In this document: positions 26,656-34,253 of the stretch, in pieces
Position numbering within the stretch: the first letter of the stretch is position 1
Layout: every line of letters begins with the position of its first letter
Assembly: GCA_017559905.1 (NCBI GenBank)
Contig: JAFYQF010000025.1
Coordinates: forward strand, 186,001-250,000
Direction: 5' to 3'
Length of the DNA stretch: 64,000 nucleotides
From: a bacterium
Lineage (GTDB): Bacteria; Cyanobacteriota; Vampirovibrionia; Gastranaerophilales; Gastranaerophilaceae
The notes under the pieces: generated by a model
The model's database searches: none
What the model saw: only the letters and a program-made list of their open reading frames with translations
What the model was told of the DNA's origin: nothing
Program-made: the position numbers and the translations under genes

Positions 26656-26672
26656 TCTTAAAGACTACTTTT
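26646..26672. terminator. bidirectional terminator
   Basis: A stem AAAGTAGTC/GACTACTTT with a four-base loop, overlapping the aroQ stop and the end of the convergent gene at 26665. Confidence 0.75.
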
Positions 26673-27000
26673 GAAATTCTTTAACAAATCCATCCATTAA
26701 TTTGGAAGCGTTTTCATAATCAGTTTGTTTTTCTGCTATATCAAAAAAATCATTTGCTTTTGCGCAGAACGCTGGATTTTTCATCATAAATTTAATGTCA
26801 TTATCGATTGAATCAGTTTTTGACACGAGAGAACGACCAGTAACCGCAGTCGGCATTTGAGACAAATCTTGAGTTTCAGCTAAAGCAGGTTGTTCCACGA
26901 CATTAGCTTCAATTGCAGGGGCTTGAACTTCTTTTTGCTGATCAAGCTTCTGAACTCCTGAAAAATTCAAACTATTTGAGTTATTATTGATTTCTCTCAT
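26665..27000 (-). CDS. small unknown protein with N-terminal NFSG motif
   Basis: A 111-residue protein with a flexible, Asn/Gln/Pro-rich first half and a helical C-terminal half (F-C-A-K-A-N-D-F-F-D-I-A-E-K-Q). N12-F13-S14-G15-V16 matches N12-F13-Q14-G15-V16 of the 5699 protein in position and sequence. No signal peptide. An AAGGA site lies 9-10 nt before the ATG. I do not recognise the family. The low-complexity leader plus small helical domain would suit a secreted effector or regulator, which is inference. Confidence 0.55.
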   Translation of the reverse strand: MREINNNSNSLNFSGVQKLDQQKEVQAPAIEANVVEQPALAETQDLSQMPTAVTGRSLVSKTDSIDNDIKFMMKNPAFCAKANDFFDIAEKQTDYENASKLMDGFVKEFQK

Positions 27001-27260
27001 GGTTCACATCCTTTGCATATTGGGGTGTATAAATACACGTTAATACTATCTTCAAAAACCAGTGGGTTACAGCAATTTTACTATCGACTTATTACTTTTT
27101 TCTGTATAATCTCACTCGCGCTTTTTTGCTTTAAAACACAAAAATCATTTTTTTTGCTAGTTAAACGGAAAAACATTACAAAATTTAACAATTTTCAATA
27201 CCTAAAGCAACTTTTTTTATTGTTTAATTTATTATATAATAAAGTAGGGTGTAAAGCAAT

Positions 27261-28394
27261 ATGAATTTTTTCAATTTATTTTCAGGCATCAATTTAAAAG
27301 AGATAATACAAAGACTCCCCGATGCAGTGCTGTTGGCTAATTGTGAGGGCAGAATATTATGGTCGAACACAGCAGCAGATTATATGTTTAGTTTTGACAA
27401 TACTGAAGAAGTTGACTTTTATGTTGACGACTTTATTAATGATGGCACAGAACTTGTCAATCGTTCTGCAGAAGAACACACTTCCGTAATAGCTGGAGCG
27501 GTTTCATCTGACGGTAATGAATTTTTCATTGAACTCAATGCATCGTTAATGGAAGATCAATACATTATCACCATTCGTGACGTTACAGCAATGACAAAAG
27601 TTCTTGCAAATGCTGAAAAAACTGGCAAATTAAACAAAGACAAAAACTTAATGCTTACAAAACTAACTCACGAATTCAAATCACCATTACAGTCAATTGT
27701 TGGATTTTCTAACGCATTATCTGACGGATTAGGCGGAGAAATTTCTGAAAAACAGAATAAATACGTTAAGATCATTAACAAAAATGCATCTGAGCTTTTG
27801 TTATTTATGGATAAGTTTTTCGAATTTTCAAAATCAGAATCAACTTTACTTGAATTCAATATGAGAACTTTTGATATCATCAATTTGATACAAGAAGTTA
27901 TTAAAAATAATGAGCAATTAACCAGTTCAAAAAAATTAACTGTGAACTTTGATTTTGAAGAACTAGCTAACCGCACAGTCTATACAGACGACAATGCAGT
28001 TAAAACTATTTTACAAAACATATTAGAAACAAGCGTAAAAATCACTGAAATCGGTTCAATTAACATAAAAATTTCAAACCCTGATACAGAAACTTTAAAA
28101 CTTGCAGGCGTTGGAATCACTCACCCTGATAAGGTGTTCTCGTTTATGCACATGGAGGTTAAAGATACTGGCATCGGACTACAAGAATCTGAATTGGAAG
28201 GACTTTTTGAACCATATTCACAACTTGATAAAGCTAACAAGAAAAACTTTGTTAGAGCAATAAGCTTGGGCACTGCAAAAATCATAGCAAACAAACTTGA
28301 AGGCGAGATTTGGGCAGAGTCAGAAATTATGAAGGGAACAACATTCAACATTATTCTACCTATTGAAAGAGGAAATAATTTAGAAGATGAGTAG
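27261..28394 (+). CDS. PAS-domain sensor histidine kinase with altered N-box
   Basis: A 377-residue cytosolic kinase. A PAS domain (about 14-110, with L-P-D-A-V-L-L-A-N-C-E-G-R-I-L-W-S-N) leads to a dimerisation/phosphoacceptor helix with T-H137-E-F-K-S-P-L-Q, then an ATPase domain with D-T-G-I-G (G1), F-E-P-Y-S-Q (F box) and L-G-T-A-K-I-I-A-N-K-L-E-G. In the N-box (I-L-Q-N-I-L-E-T257-S-V-K-I-T) the position of the usual Mg-chelating Asn appears to be Thr257. The kinase may be weak or act mainly as a phosphatase or sensor. Its last eight nt overlap the start of the ABC ATPase gene. No response regulator is adjacent. Confidence 0.88.
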   Translation: MNFFNLFSGINLKEIIQRLPDAVLLANCEGRILWSNTAADYMFSFDNTEEVDFYVDDFINDGTELVNRSAEEHTSVIAGAVSSDGNEFFIELNASLMEDQYIITIRDVTAMTKVLANAEKTGKLNKDKNLMLTKLTHEFKSPLQSIVGFSNALSDGLGGEISEKQNKYVKIINKNASELLLFMDKFFEFSKSESTLLEFNMRTFDIINLIQEVIKNNEQLTSSKKLTVNFDFEELANRTVYTDDNAVKTILQNILETSVKITEIGSINIKISNPDTETLKLAGVGITHPDKVFSFMHMEVKDTGIGLQESELEGLFEPYSQLDKANKKNFVRAISLGTAKIIANKLEGEIWAESEIMKGTTFNIILPIERGNNLEDE

Positions 28395-29424
28395 CGTAAC
28401 ATTAAAAAATGTCTGCAAAAAATACGACTCAAAAGTCGTAATTGATGGCATTAATTTAGAAATTAAAGATAAAGAATTTGTTGTATTAGTAGGAGCTTCT
28501 GGCTGTGGGAAATCAACAATTTTGCGAATGATAGCAGGATTAGAAGAAATTTCTGGCGGAGATATTTTCATCGAAGACAAGAAAGTAAATGATGTTCACC
28601 CAAAAGACAGAGATATCGCGTTCGTATTCCAAAGCTATGCACTATATCCGCATATGACAGTACGTGAAAACATTGCATTTGGTCTAAAAATGAGAAAAAT
28701 AGACAGAGCTACAATCGACAAAAAAGTTCAAGAAGCTGCTGAAATTTTGAATTTAACCGACTATTTAGACAGAAAACCAAAACAACTTTCAGGCGGACAA
28801 AGGCAACGTGTGGCACTAGGTAGAGCTATCGTAAGAAATCCAAAAGTTTTCCTTATGGATGAACCACTTTCTAATCTTGATGCCAAGTTGAGAGTTCAAA
28901 TGCGTTCTGAAATAAAAAAACTACACGAACGCTTGCAAACCACTTTTATATATGTAACCCACGACCAAACAGAAGCGCTTACAATGGGAGATAGGATTGT
29001 CGTACTTGACAAAGGTGTTATTCAACAAGTAGCGACTCCTGATGAGATTTACAACAATCCATCCAACACTTTTGTCGCAGGATTTGTTGGTTCACCTCAA
29101 ATGAACTTTATAGATGCAAAAGTTGAAAACGGTACAATTAAATTCGCAAACAACGAATTCTATAACGACAAATACAAAGACTTAACTAACATTACGCTAG
29201 GCGTAAGGCCAGAGAAAATGAACACAAATGGAGATATCAAATTTAGCGTTGCTATTGATATGTGCGAATTATTAGGAAGTGAAAAAATTGCATATTTCAA
29301 CATCGGAAACAACAAATGTAGCGCAAAACTTCCACCAGATTTTGATATCAAAGACAACATAGAATTGTCTATTAACCCAGGTGATATTTACTTCTTTGAC
29401 GCAAATACTGGCAAAAGAATTTAA
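28387..29424 (+). CDS. sugar ABC transporter ATP-binding protein, MalK/MsmK/UgpC type
   Basis: A 345-residue ATPase of the CUT1 sugar-importer group. Walker A G-A-S-G-C-G-K-S-T (about 37-45), Q-loop V-F-Q-S-Y-A-L-Y-P-H-M, signature L-S-G-G-Q-R-Q-R-V, Walker B V-F-L-M-D-E-P-L-S-N-L-D and the H-loop T-H-D-Q-T-E-A are intact. A C-terminal TOBE/OB part carries F-V-G-S-P-Q-M-N-F. This kind of shared ATPase can serve several importers. Its permeases are not in the window. It starts inside the histidine-kinase gene (8-nt overlap), so expression is coupled to it. Confidence 0.93.
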   Translation: MSSVTLKNVCKKYDSKVVIDGINLEIKDKEFVVLVGASGCGKSTILRMIAGLEEISGGDIFIEDKKVNDVHPKDRDIAFVFQSYALYPHMTVRENIAFGLKMRKIDRATIDKKVQEAAEILNLTDYLDRKPKQLSGGQRQRVALGRAIVRNPKVFLMDEPLSNLDAKLRVQMRSEIKKLHERLQTTFIYVTHDQTEALTMGDRIVVLDKGVIQQVATPDEIYNNPSNTFVAGFVGSPQMNFIDAKVENGTIKFANNEFYNDKYKDLTNITLGVRPEKMNTNGDIKFSVAIDMCELLGSEKIAYFNIGNNKCSAKLPPDFDIKDNIELSINPGDIYFFDANTGKRI

Positions 29425-29461
29425 TGCGCAAAAATTTTCCTTGACACGTTTTACAAAAAAT

Positions 29462-30349
29462 ATGATAGGAAAAATCTCTCAACCACTTTGGGCAAATCAA
29501 AGCAGAACAAATAGTCAAAGACAACTATCATTTGGCTCAAATTATCGTGCTTATTCAACTAGAAATGCTAAAGATCCTTACTCATACTCCTTGATGGAAA
29601 CCACAACTTGTATGTTTAGAGATGACATTAGTTGGATAGCATTAACAAAGTTTCTAATCAATCATTTTAAAAAAGCCGAAAAAGTGCAAATTCTAAACCC
29701 TGCTTGCTCTGATGGTTCGGAAGCTTATACCTTAATTATGATGATAAAAGAATTAGATAATAAAAATTCTCAAAAATACCTTCCAATAAAAGCTTGCGAC
29801 ATAGACGAAGAAATTTTACGAGCAGCAAACAGCGGACTCATCAAAACCACAAAAAACGACAGAATAAAAATTCAAACTAATATAAAAGATTTCACTAAAT
29901 ACTTAAAGAAAACTAACGAAAAATTAAACATTTTAAACGATACCTTATGCGAAAAAGACAGTGCTCCAAACAATAAAACTTTAAAAGTAACAGATGAATT
30001 AAAAAATTCAGTTGAATTCAAAAGAAACGACTTATTCAATATGTTGAGAGGTCATAAAGATAACGCAAATACATTCCTAATGTGCAGAAACGTATTAGGA
30101 CACCTAACAGATAGAGAAGTCCGAAGATTTGCCGAATTAGCTCACAAAAAACTTGATAACAAAAGCGTCATTGTAATAGGTGATTTCGATAGAAAACACA
30201 CTGATATAGAGCATTATTTAAGAGAATATAATTTCAAGAACGTATTAAGAAACGTCTATGTAAAAGACGAAAAAAGCTTACAATTTGGCGATATTCTACA
30301 AGATTACCTAAATGATTATAGAGTACAGGCTAGAACTTCAAGTTTCTAA
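29462..30349 (+). CDS. CheR-type SAM-dependent methyltransferase-like protein
   Basis: 295 residues from the ATG at 29462; the open frame extends upstream to about 29381, so the start is uncertain. The CheR fold is recognisable: L-N-P-A-C-S-D-G-S-E-A-Y-T-L (SAM motif I; compare A-G-C-S-T-G-E-E-P-Y-S-L), A-C-D-I-D-E-E-I-L-R-A-A-N-S-G (motif II), N-D-L-F-N-M-L and M-C-R-N-V-L-G-H-L (compare C-R-N-V-L). The motif I glycines differ somewhat. There are no chemotaxis genes nearby. It follows the kinase/ATPase pair and overlaps the convergent PurH-like gene by 20 bp. It may methylate a signalling protein. Confidence 0.6.
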   Translation: MIGKISQPLWANQSRTNSQRQLSFGSNYRAYSTRNAKDPYSYSLMETTTCMFRDDISWIALTKFLINHFKKAEKVQILNPACSDGSEAYTLIMMIKELDNKNSQKYLPIKACDIDEEILRAANSGLIKTTKNDRIKIQTNIKDFTKYLKKTNEKLNILNDTLCEKDSAPNNKTLKVTDELKNSVEFKRNDLFNMLRGHKDNANTFLMCRNVLGHLTDREVRRFAELAHKKLDNKSVIVIGDFDRKHTDIEHYLREYNFKNVLRNVYVKDEKSLQFGDILQDYLNDYRVQARTSSF

Positions 30350-31766
30350 TACCTGTAACAACCATTGCAATACCATATTTATCAGCAGTTTCAACAACTT
30401 CTCTATATTTATTACCACCACCAGGTTGAATAATCATAGAAATTCTACCCTGTGCAGCAGCGTTAATACATTCTGCGGATGGAATAAATTCATCAGCAGC
30501 AAGAATAGCACCTTTTGAGTTTTCACAAGCTACATCCATAGCCATTTCAGTAGCATTAATCAAGCCTGTCTGACCTTGAATAACCGCCACAGTTTTAAAA
30601 TCTTTCGCAATAACTACCGCATTAGTTCTTGCAAATTTTACAATTTTCCAAGCAAAAATAGCATCTTCTAACTGTTCAGTAGTAGGTTTTGTTTTAGTAA
30701 CAACCTTGAATAAATCCTTATCCAATTCACTCTTATTAATAGATTCAACTAATGTACCAAACGGAGTCACAGTCATCTTTTCAGCAAGAATGTTTTTAAA
30801 ATTCTTCAAATCAGTAACGATTCTAACAATTCTCAATTCAGGATTTGATTTTAATAAAGCTAAAGCATCTTCATCAAAGTAAGGCGCAACAACAACTTGC
30901 GCAGACATAGAATTCAAATGTTTTGCAACTTCAAAGTTAACTCGTTGAGAAAACGCAACAGTTCCATTAAACGCCGCAAACGGATCGCAATCAAAAGCTT
31001 TTGTATAAGCTTCATAAATGCTACGACCAAGCGCTACTCCGCAAGGTAAATTGTTTTTTACAACGGCAACAGCATTTACATCATAAAATTCACAAATAAC
31101 ATACGCCGCAGTAGTAATATTCAAAATATCATTATAAGTCAAATCTTTTTGACCTAAACTTTTATAATCAACCATTTTGCTTGAAGTATACAAAGACGCT
31201 CTTTGGTGAGGATTTGAACCATATTTTAGCTGGCATAATTTTGTAATATTAATTTGTCTACGCTTGCTATCGCCTGCATATTCACCAATTTTTTCAGCGA
31301 TATCACTGTCGTAATCTGCCAAATATTGGAACGCTTTAAGAGCCAACTTTTGACGGTCGTTATAATTCACGTTAATTGAGCTATAAAAATCATCAACAGA
31401 GGTTACACAAATTGTATCTTTAAAACATTTTGCAGCAGCACGAAGAATAGAATAATCAAAAAGGTTTATAGAATCAGCAAAACGTTCAACATCATCCGTT
31501 TCAGAAGCAGCTTGTGTAGCAGAACAAAAATTTATAATTACCATATCGAAATTTTGGCTTACAAAATTCTCTACAAAATCTTTTTTGCCAAACTTTTCTT
31601 CAGCTTCCAAATCAGCAATATCAAAAGCCATTACGCCATTTTTGCAAAGATACTCTAACGTACCACCTGATGAAACGATTTCATAATCAAACTTTTCTTG
31701 TAGTACGCAAGCGTAATCTACAATATCTGTTTTGTCATATACACTGATGTAAACTTTTTTAGCCAT
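30330..31766 (-). CDS. divergent PurH-like protein (AICAR transformylase/IMP cyclohydrolase fold)
   Basis: 478 residues. The order of an MGS-like IMP cyclohydrolase domain (V-Y-I-S-V-Y-D-K-T, S-S-G-G-T) and an AICAR transformylase domain (L-K-Y-G-S-N-P-H-Q, F-D-C-D-P-F-A-A-F-N-G, I-Q-P-G-G-G, G-I-A-M-V-V-T-G) is clear. The cyclohydrolase R-V-K-T-L-H-P-x-I-H-G-G segment is absent, accounting for most of the ~30-residue shortfall. The transformylase K-H-x-N-P-C-G is K237-N238-N-L-P-C-G, so the catalytic His is Asn. The usual G-Q-M/T-S-R reads G-Q-T-G-L. It may be a pseudoenzyme or a changed activity. Confidence 0.85.
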   Translation of the reverse strand: MAKKVYISVYDKTDIVDYACVLQEKFDYEIVSSGGTLEYLCKNGVMAFDIADLEAEEKFGKKDFVENFVSQNFDMVIINFCSATQAASETDDVERFADSINLFDYSILRAAAKCFKDTICVTSVDDFYSSINVNYNDRQKLALKAFQYLADYDSDIAEKIGEYAGDSKRRQINITKLCQLKYGSNPHQRASLYTSSKMVDYKSLGQKDLTYNDILNITTAAYVICEFYDVNAVAVVKNNLPCGVALGRSIYEAYTKAFDCDPFAAFNGTVAFSQRVNFEVAKHLNSMSAQVVVAPYFDEDALALLKSNPELRIVRIVTDLKNFKNILAEKMTVTPFGTLVESINKSELDKDLFKVVTKTKPTTEQLEDAIFAWKIVKFARTNAVVIAKDFKTVAVIQGQTGLINATEMAMDVACENSKGAILAADEFIPSAECINAAAQGRISMIIQPGGGNKYREVVETADKYGIAMVVTGIRNLKF

Positions 31767-31933
31767 ATATTCCTCTATATCTTATACCCAGTTTAGTACA
31801 AAAGCATCGAATTGGCAATTTTCTTATCATTTCGTAATTATTTTAAGGTTTACAACGCTTTTTGCTTGAAATATATTTGTGTCCTTTATATAATCAACCT
31901 ATGCACAGTAGAAATAAAAAATAGAGGAATAAA

Positions 31934-32548
31934 ATGGTAAGTAATAGAATGACAGATGGCGTAGGTAAAAAAATTGTTGACGCATTAAAAAAACAGACAG
32001 ATGCTGATGTATTGCAACCACAATTCACAGCAGTTGAACACGTAGAAAACCTTGAAACAGTTCAAGAACAACCTCAAGCGTACATTGAATACGAAGAACT
32101 TGAACCAATTCAAGAAGAAGAACCTGTCATTGCAACTTTCCAACCAGAAATGGTAAAACCTGCATTTAACTTTGGCGCAAGTTTAGATGCTGAAATGCCT
32201 ATTACAGGTATTACAGACAGATTTTCTGCAGAACTAGAAGAATTCGAACTTCCTGCAAATGTTGAAGTTTTAAAACAATTAATCGCAAAACTTCCAACTA
32301 ACGTATCTAAACAAACTGGCGCACAAATCATTAAACAAACAATGGAAGCTCTTGGTATTTCAATGAAAAGCGTACTTCAAGAAGCACAACAAGTTCAAGA
32401 AAATCTTAATTCTTCAGCTCGTGAATGCCAAAACAACATCGCTGAATACAGACGCAAAATTGGTTTATTAGAAACTCAAACTCAAAAATTACACCGCCAA
32501 TATGCAATGGTTAACGATATAATTAGCCTATTCATTCAAGCTAACTAG
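31934..32548 (+). CDS. unknown helical protein
   Basis: A 204-residue protein. The first ~100 residues are acidic and disordered (E-Y-E-E-L-E-P-I-Q-E-E-E-P); the last ~100 form long helices with coiled-coil character (A-Q-Q-V-Q-E-N-L-N-S-S-A-R-E-C-Q-N-N-I-A). No signal peptide, no catalytic motif. Strong AGAGGAA ribosome-binding site. Its stop overlaps the stop of the convergent 32545 gene. I do not recognise the family. A cytosolic structural or adaptor role is possible. Confidence 0.65.
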   Translation: MVSNRMTDGVGKKIVDALKKQTDADVLQPQFTAVEHVENLETVQEQPQAYIEYEELEPIQEEEPVIATFQPEMVKPAFNFGASLDAEMPITGITDRFSAELEEFELPANVEVLKQLIAKLPTNVSKQTGAQIIKQTMEALGISMKSVLQEAQQVQENLNSSARECQNNIAEYRRKIGLLETQTQKLHRQYAMVNDIISLFIQAN

Positions 32549-32871
32549 GCATATCTAAAGGCGTCACCAATACCAGATCTTAATCTGCTACGACAAGCAT
32601 TGAGTTCAGTTTCAACCATTTGTAATTGAATACGATACTGTTCCATTTGAGTATCTAACTTTTGTTCGATTACTTTTAGTTTTGCTTGTCTTTGGTTTAA
32701 TTGTTTAACAATTGGCGAATCAGGAGAATAATCAGTACCAACTTGCATCAAATCACTATTCGCAAAAGCTAATCCCGCTTTGGTTTGCGCAACCAAGCGA
32801 ATTTTGTCTTCTAAATCAATTTTTTGATTTAGTAATAATTGAATACGACTTGAATCTCCAATGACAGACAT
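32545..32871 (-). CDS. small coiled-coil protein
   Basis: A 108-residue, almost wholly helical protein: two heptad stretches (about 8-30 and 55-95, Q-R-Q-A-K-L-K-V-I-E-Q-K-L-D-T-Q-M-E) joined by a D-Y-S-P-D-S-P turn. It would form an antiparallel hairpin like secretion chaperones or needle-type subunits. AAAGGAATG ribosome-binding site. It lies 12 bp after the 32884 gene and so is in an operon with it. No known family recognised. Confidence 0.65.
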   Translation of the reverse strand: MSVIGDSSRIQLLLNQKIDLEDKIRLVAQTKAGLAFANSDLMQVGTDYSPDSPIVKQLNQRQAKLKVIEQKLDTQMEQYRIQLQMVETELNACRSRLRSGIGDAFRYA

Positions 32872-32883
32872 TTTTCCATTCCT

Positions 32884-33159
32884 TTATCTTGTTTCATTAA
32901 GGTTGTTACCCTTAAGAAAAGTGTGTTGATTGTTTTCAGCAATCAACTGTTCCATTTTTTTGAACTGATGCATATGATAATTCAATCTGTATTGAGCCAT
33001 TTTCTTTTTCTTACCCATTGTAAGAAAGTCCCTTAACCCATCCATAAAAGAATTCACCATTGCTTTTATAGGATTCTTCCTTATTAAGAAATTCTTTGAA
33101 TATATTACGAAATCATAAATTCGTCTTACATTCATCTCTAAAGTATCACGAATCATCAT
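32884..33159 (-). CDS. small basic protein of unknown function
   Basis: A 91-residue, strongly basic protein (K-K-K-K in the middle) with an N-terminal amphipathic/hydrophobic helix (R-R-I-Y-D-F-V-I-Y-S-K-N-F-L-I). The start is the first or second ATG of ATGATG; a TATACT lies six nt before the second one, the leaderless geometry seen elsewhere, though AAAGGA further upstream is an alternative. It forms a two-gene unit with 32545. Function unknown. Confidence 0.55.
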   Translation of the reverse strand: MMIRDTLEMNVRRIYDFVIYSKNFLIRKNPIKAMVNSFMDGLRDFLTMGKKKKMAQYRLNYHMHQFKKMEQLIAENNQHTFLKGNNLNETR

Positions 33160-33353
33160 ATCAGTATAATCCTTTACACTTTAGACCTACATATATATAA
33201 AAACTTTGTTTCTTCAAGAATTGCCATGGATTTCAGTCATTCTTAACATGTCTTTACACACTGCAAGTCTACATTTGTATCTGTCATTACAAATTACTTA
33301 ACGGCAAACATCCCCTCAAACTTTAGAATTCATTAAGAAAATTTAATAATACT

Positions 33354-33385
33354 TAAAAGACGAACCTTAACAGTTCGTCTTTTAA
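33354..33385 (-). terminator. rho-independent terminator
   Basis: An 11-bp stem AAAAGACGAAC/GTTCGTCTTTT just past the stop of the 33389 gene. Confidence 0.85.
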
Positions 33386-33388
33386 AAA

Positions 33389-34210
33389 TTATAAGTTTTG
33401 AATTGCTTTACTATCGCCATCAATAGACTCTTTAAGCATTTTCTTAACAACATCACCTTGTGTATCTAGCATTTTACAAACAGTTTCGATATTCCTTACT
33501 TTGTTAGAAAGAATAGTATCAGCATTTGCAGTAATTTTACCAGTGACGTTTTGATACGCTGACAATGCTGCAGAAGAAGTACCTTGCATCAAGTTACCCA
33601 TTACCATTGCAGGCAAACCATATTCACCCAAATAAGGCGCTGCTGCTTGCATAATACCACCCCAACCTGAAATCATTCCGGCAATAGGAAGTACAATATT
33701 TCTCGCTGCCATTCCAAACCCATTTGCAGTACCAACGCCATAAGCAGCCGCACTTGCAATATCAGCAATACCAGCAACTCCTGAAGCATAACCTGTTGCA
33801 ACACCATTATCGCTGCCCCAACCTGAAAGAATTGATGAAGCACCGCCTGTTGCATAGCCATCTAACCCCCACAATACAGGAGCAGCACCACCACCTGGAA
33901 AACCTGAATAGTTATACAAAGAATCAATACCAAAAGATGAACTTCCAGATAATTGAGATGCATAAGATGTACCAGGAATATTCATAGATTCAGAAGCACC
34001 AAATACAGTTGCAAAAGATGATGGTGAAATCAAACTAGCCATTCTGTATAAAAAGTTACCTGTTAATTCAAAGCCTGTACCAGAGCCACTTCCTGAAACA
34101 GTCAAATCACGAAGTTTGTCGTAAGTTTCAAACAATTGGGCTTTGGCGTCTCCACTTGCAGAGCCAAATTTGTTTGCGATTACCAAATAACTATCATTTT
34201 TGTAAGACAT
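33389..34210 (-). CDS. Gly/Ala/Ser-rich protein with a hydrophobic core
   Basis: A 273-residue protein without signal peptide. A helical N-terminus (about 1-35) is followed by a Gly/Ser/Tyr-rich region (about 75-165: G-G-G-A-A-P-V-L-W-G, G-Y-A-T-G-G-A-S-S). A hydrophobic stretch at about 170-215 (I-V-L-P-I-A-G-M-I-S-G-W-G-G-I-M-Q-A-A-A-P-Y) and an amphipathic C-terminal helix follow. The arrangement, helices around a hydrophobic hairpin with no leader, recalls translocator or pore proteins of type III secretion, but no motif proves it. It lies 43 bp after the 34254 gene on the same strand, probably in an operon. Confidence 0.6.
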   Translation of the reverse strand: MSYKNDSYLVIANKFGSASGDAKAQLFETYDKLRDLTVSGSGSGTGFELTGNFLYRMASLISPSSFATVFGASESMNIPGTSYASQLSGSSSFGIDSLYNYSGFPGGGAAPVLWGLDGYATGGASSILSGWGSDNGVATGYASGVAGIADIASAAAYGVGTANGFGMAARNIVLPIAGMISGWGGIMQAAAPYLGEYGLPAMVMGNLMQGTSSAALSAYQNVTGKITANADTILSNKVRNIETVCKMLDTQGDVVKKMLKESIDGDSKAIQNL

Positions 34211-34253
34211 TTTAAACCTCTTTTGTTTTTAAGCCACCTTAAGAATTTCACCG

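Noticed and set aside
27013..27264. Open frame before the histidine kinase
   Set aside because: AT-rich promoter-like DNA, Phe/Leu/Lys-rich translation without a ribosome-binding site; the -10 box TATAAT near 27234 lies inside it.
33673..33987. Several out-of-frame ORFs inside the Gly-rich 33389 gene
   Set aside because: They follow the repeated codons of the real gene in other frames and have no sites.
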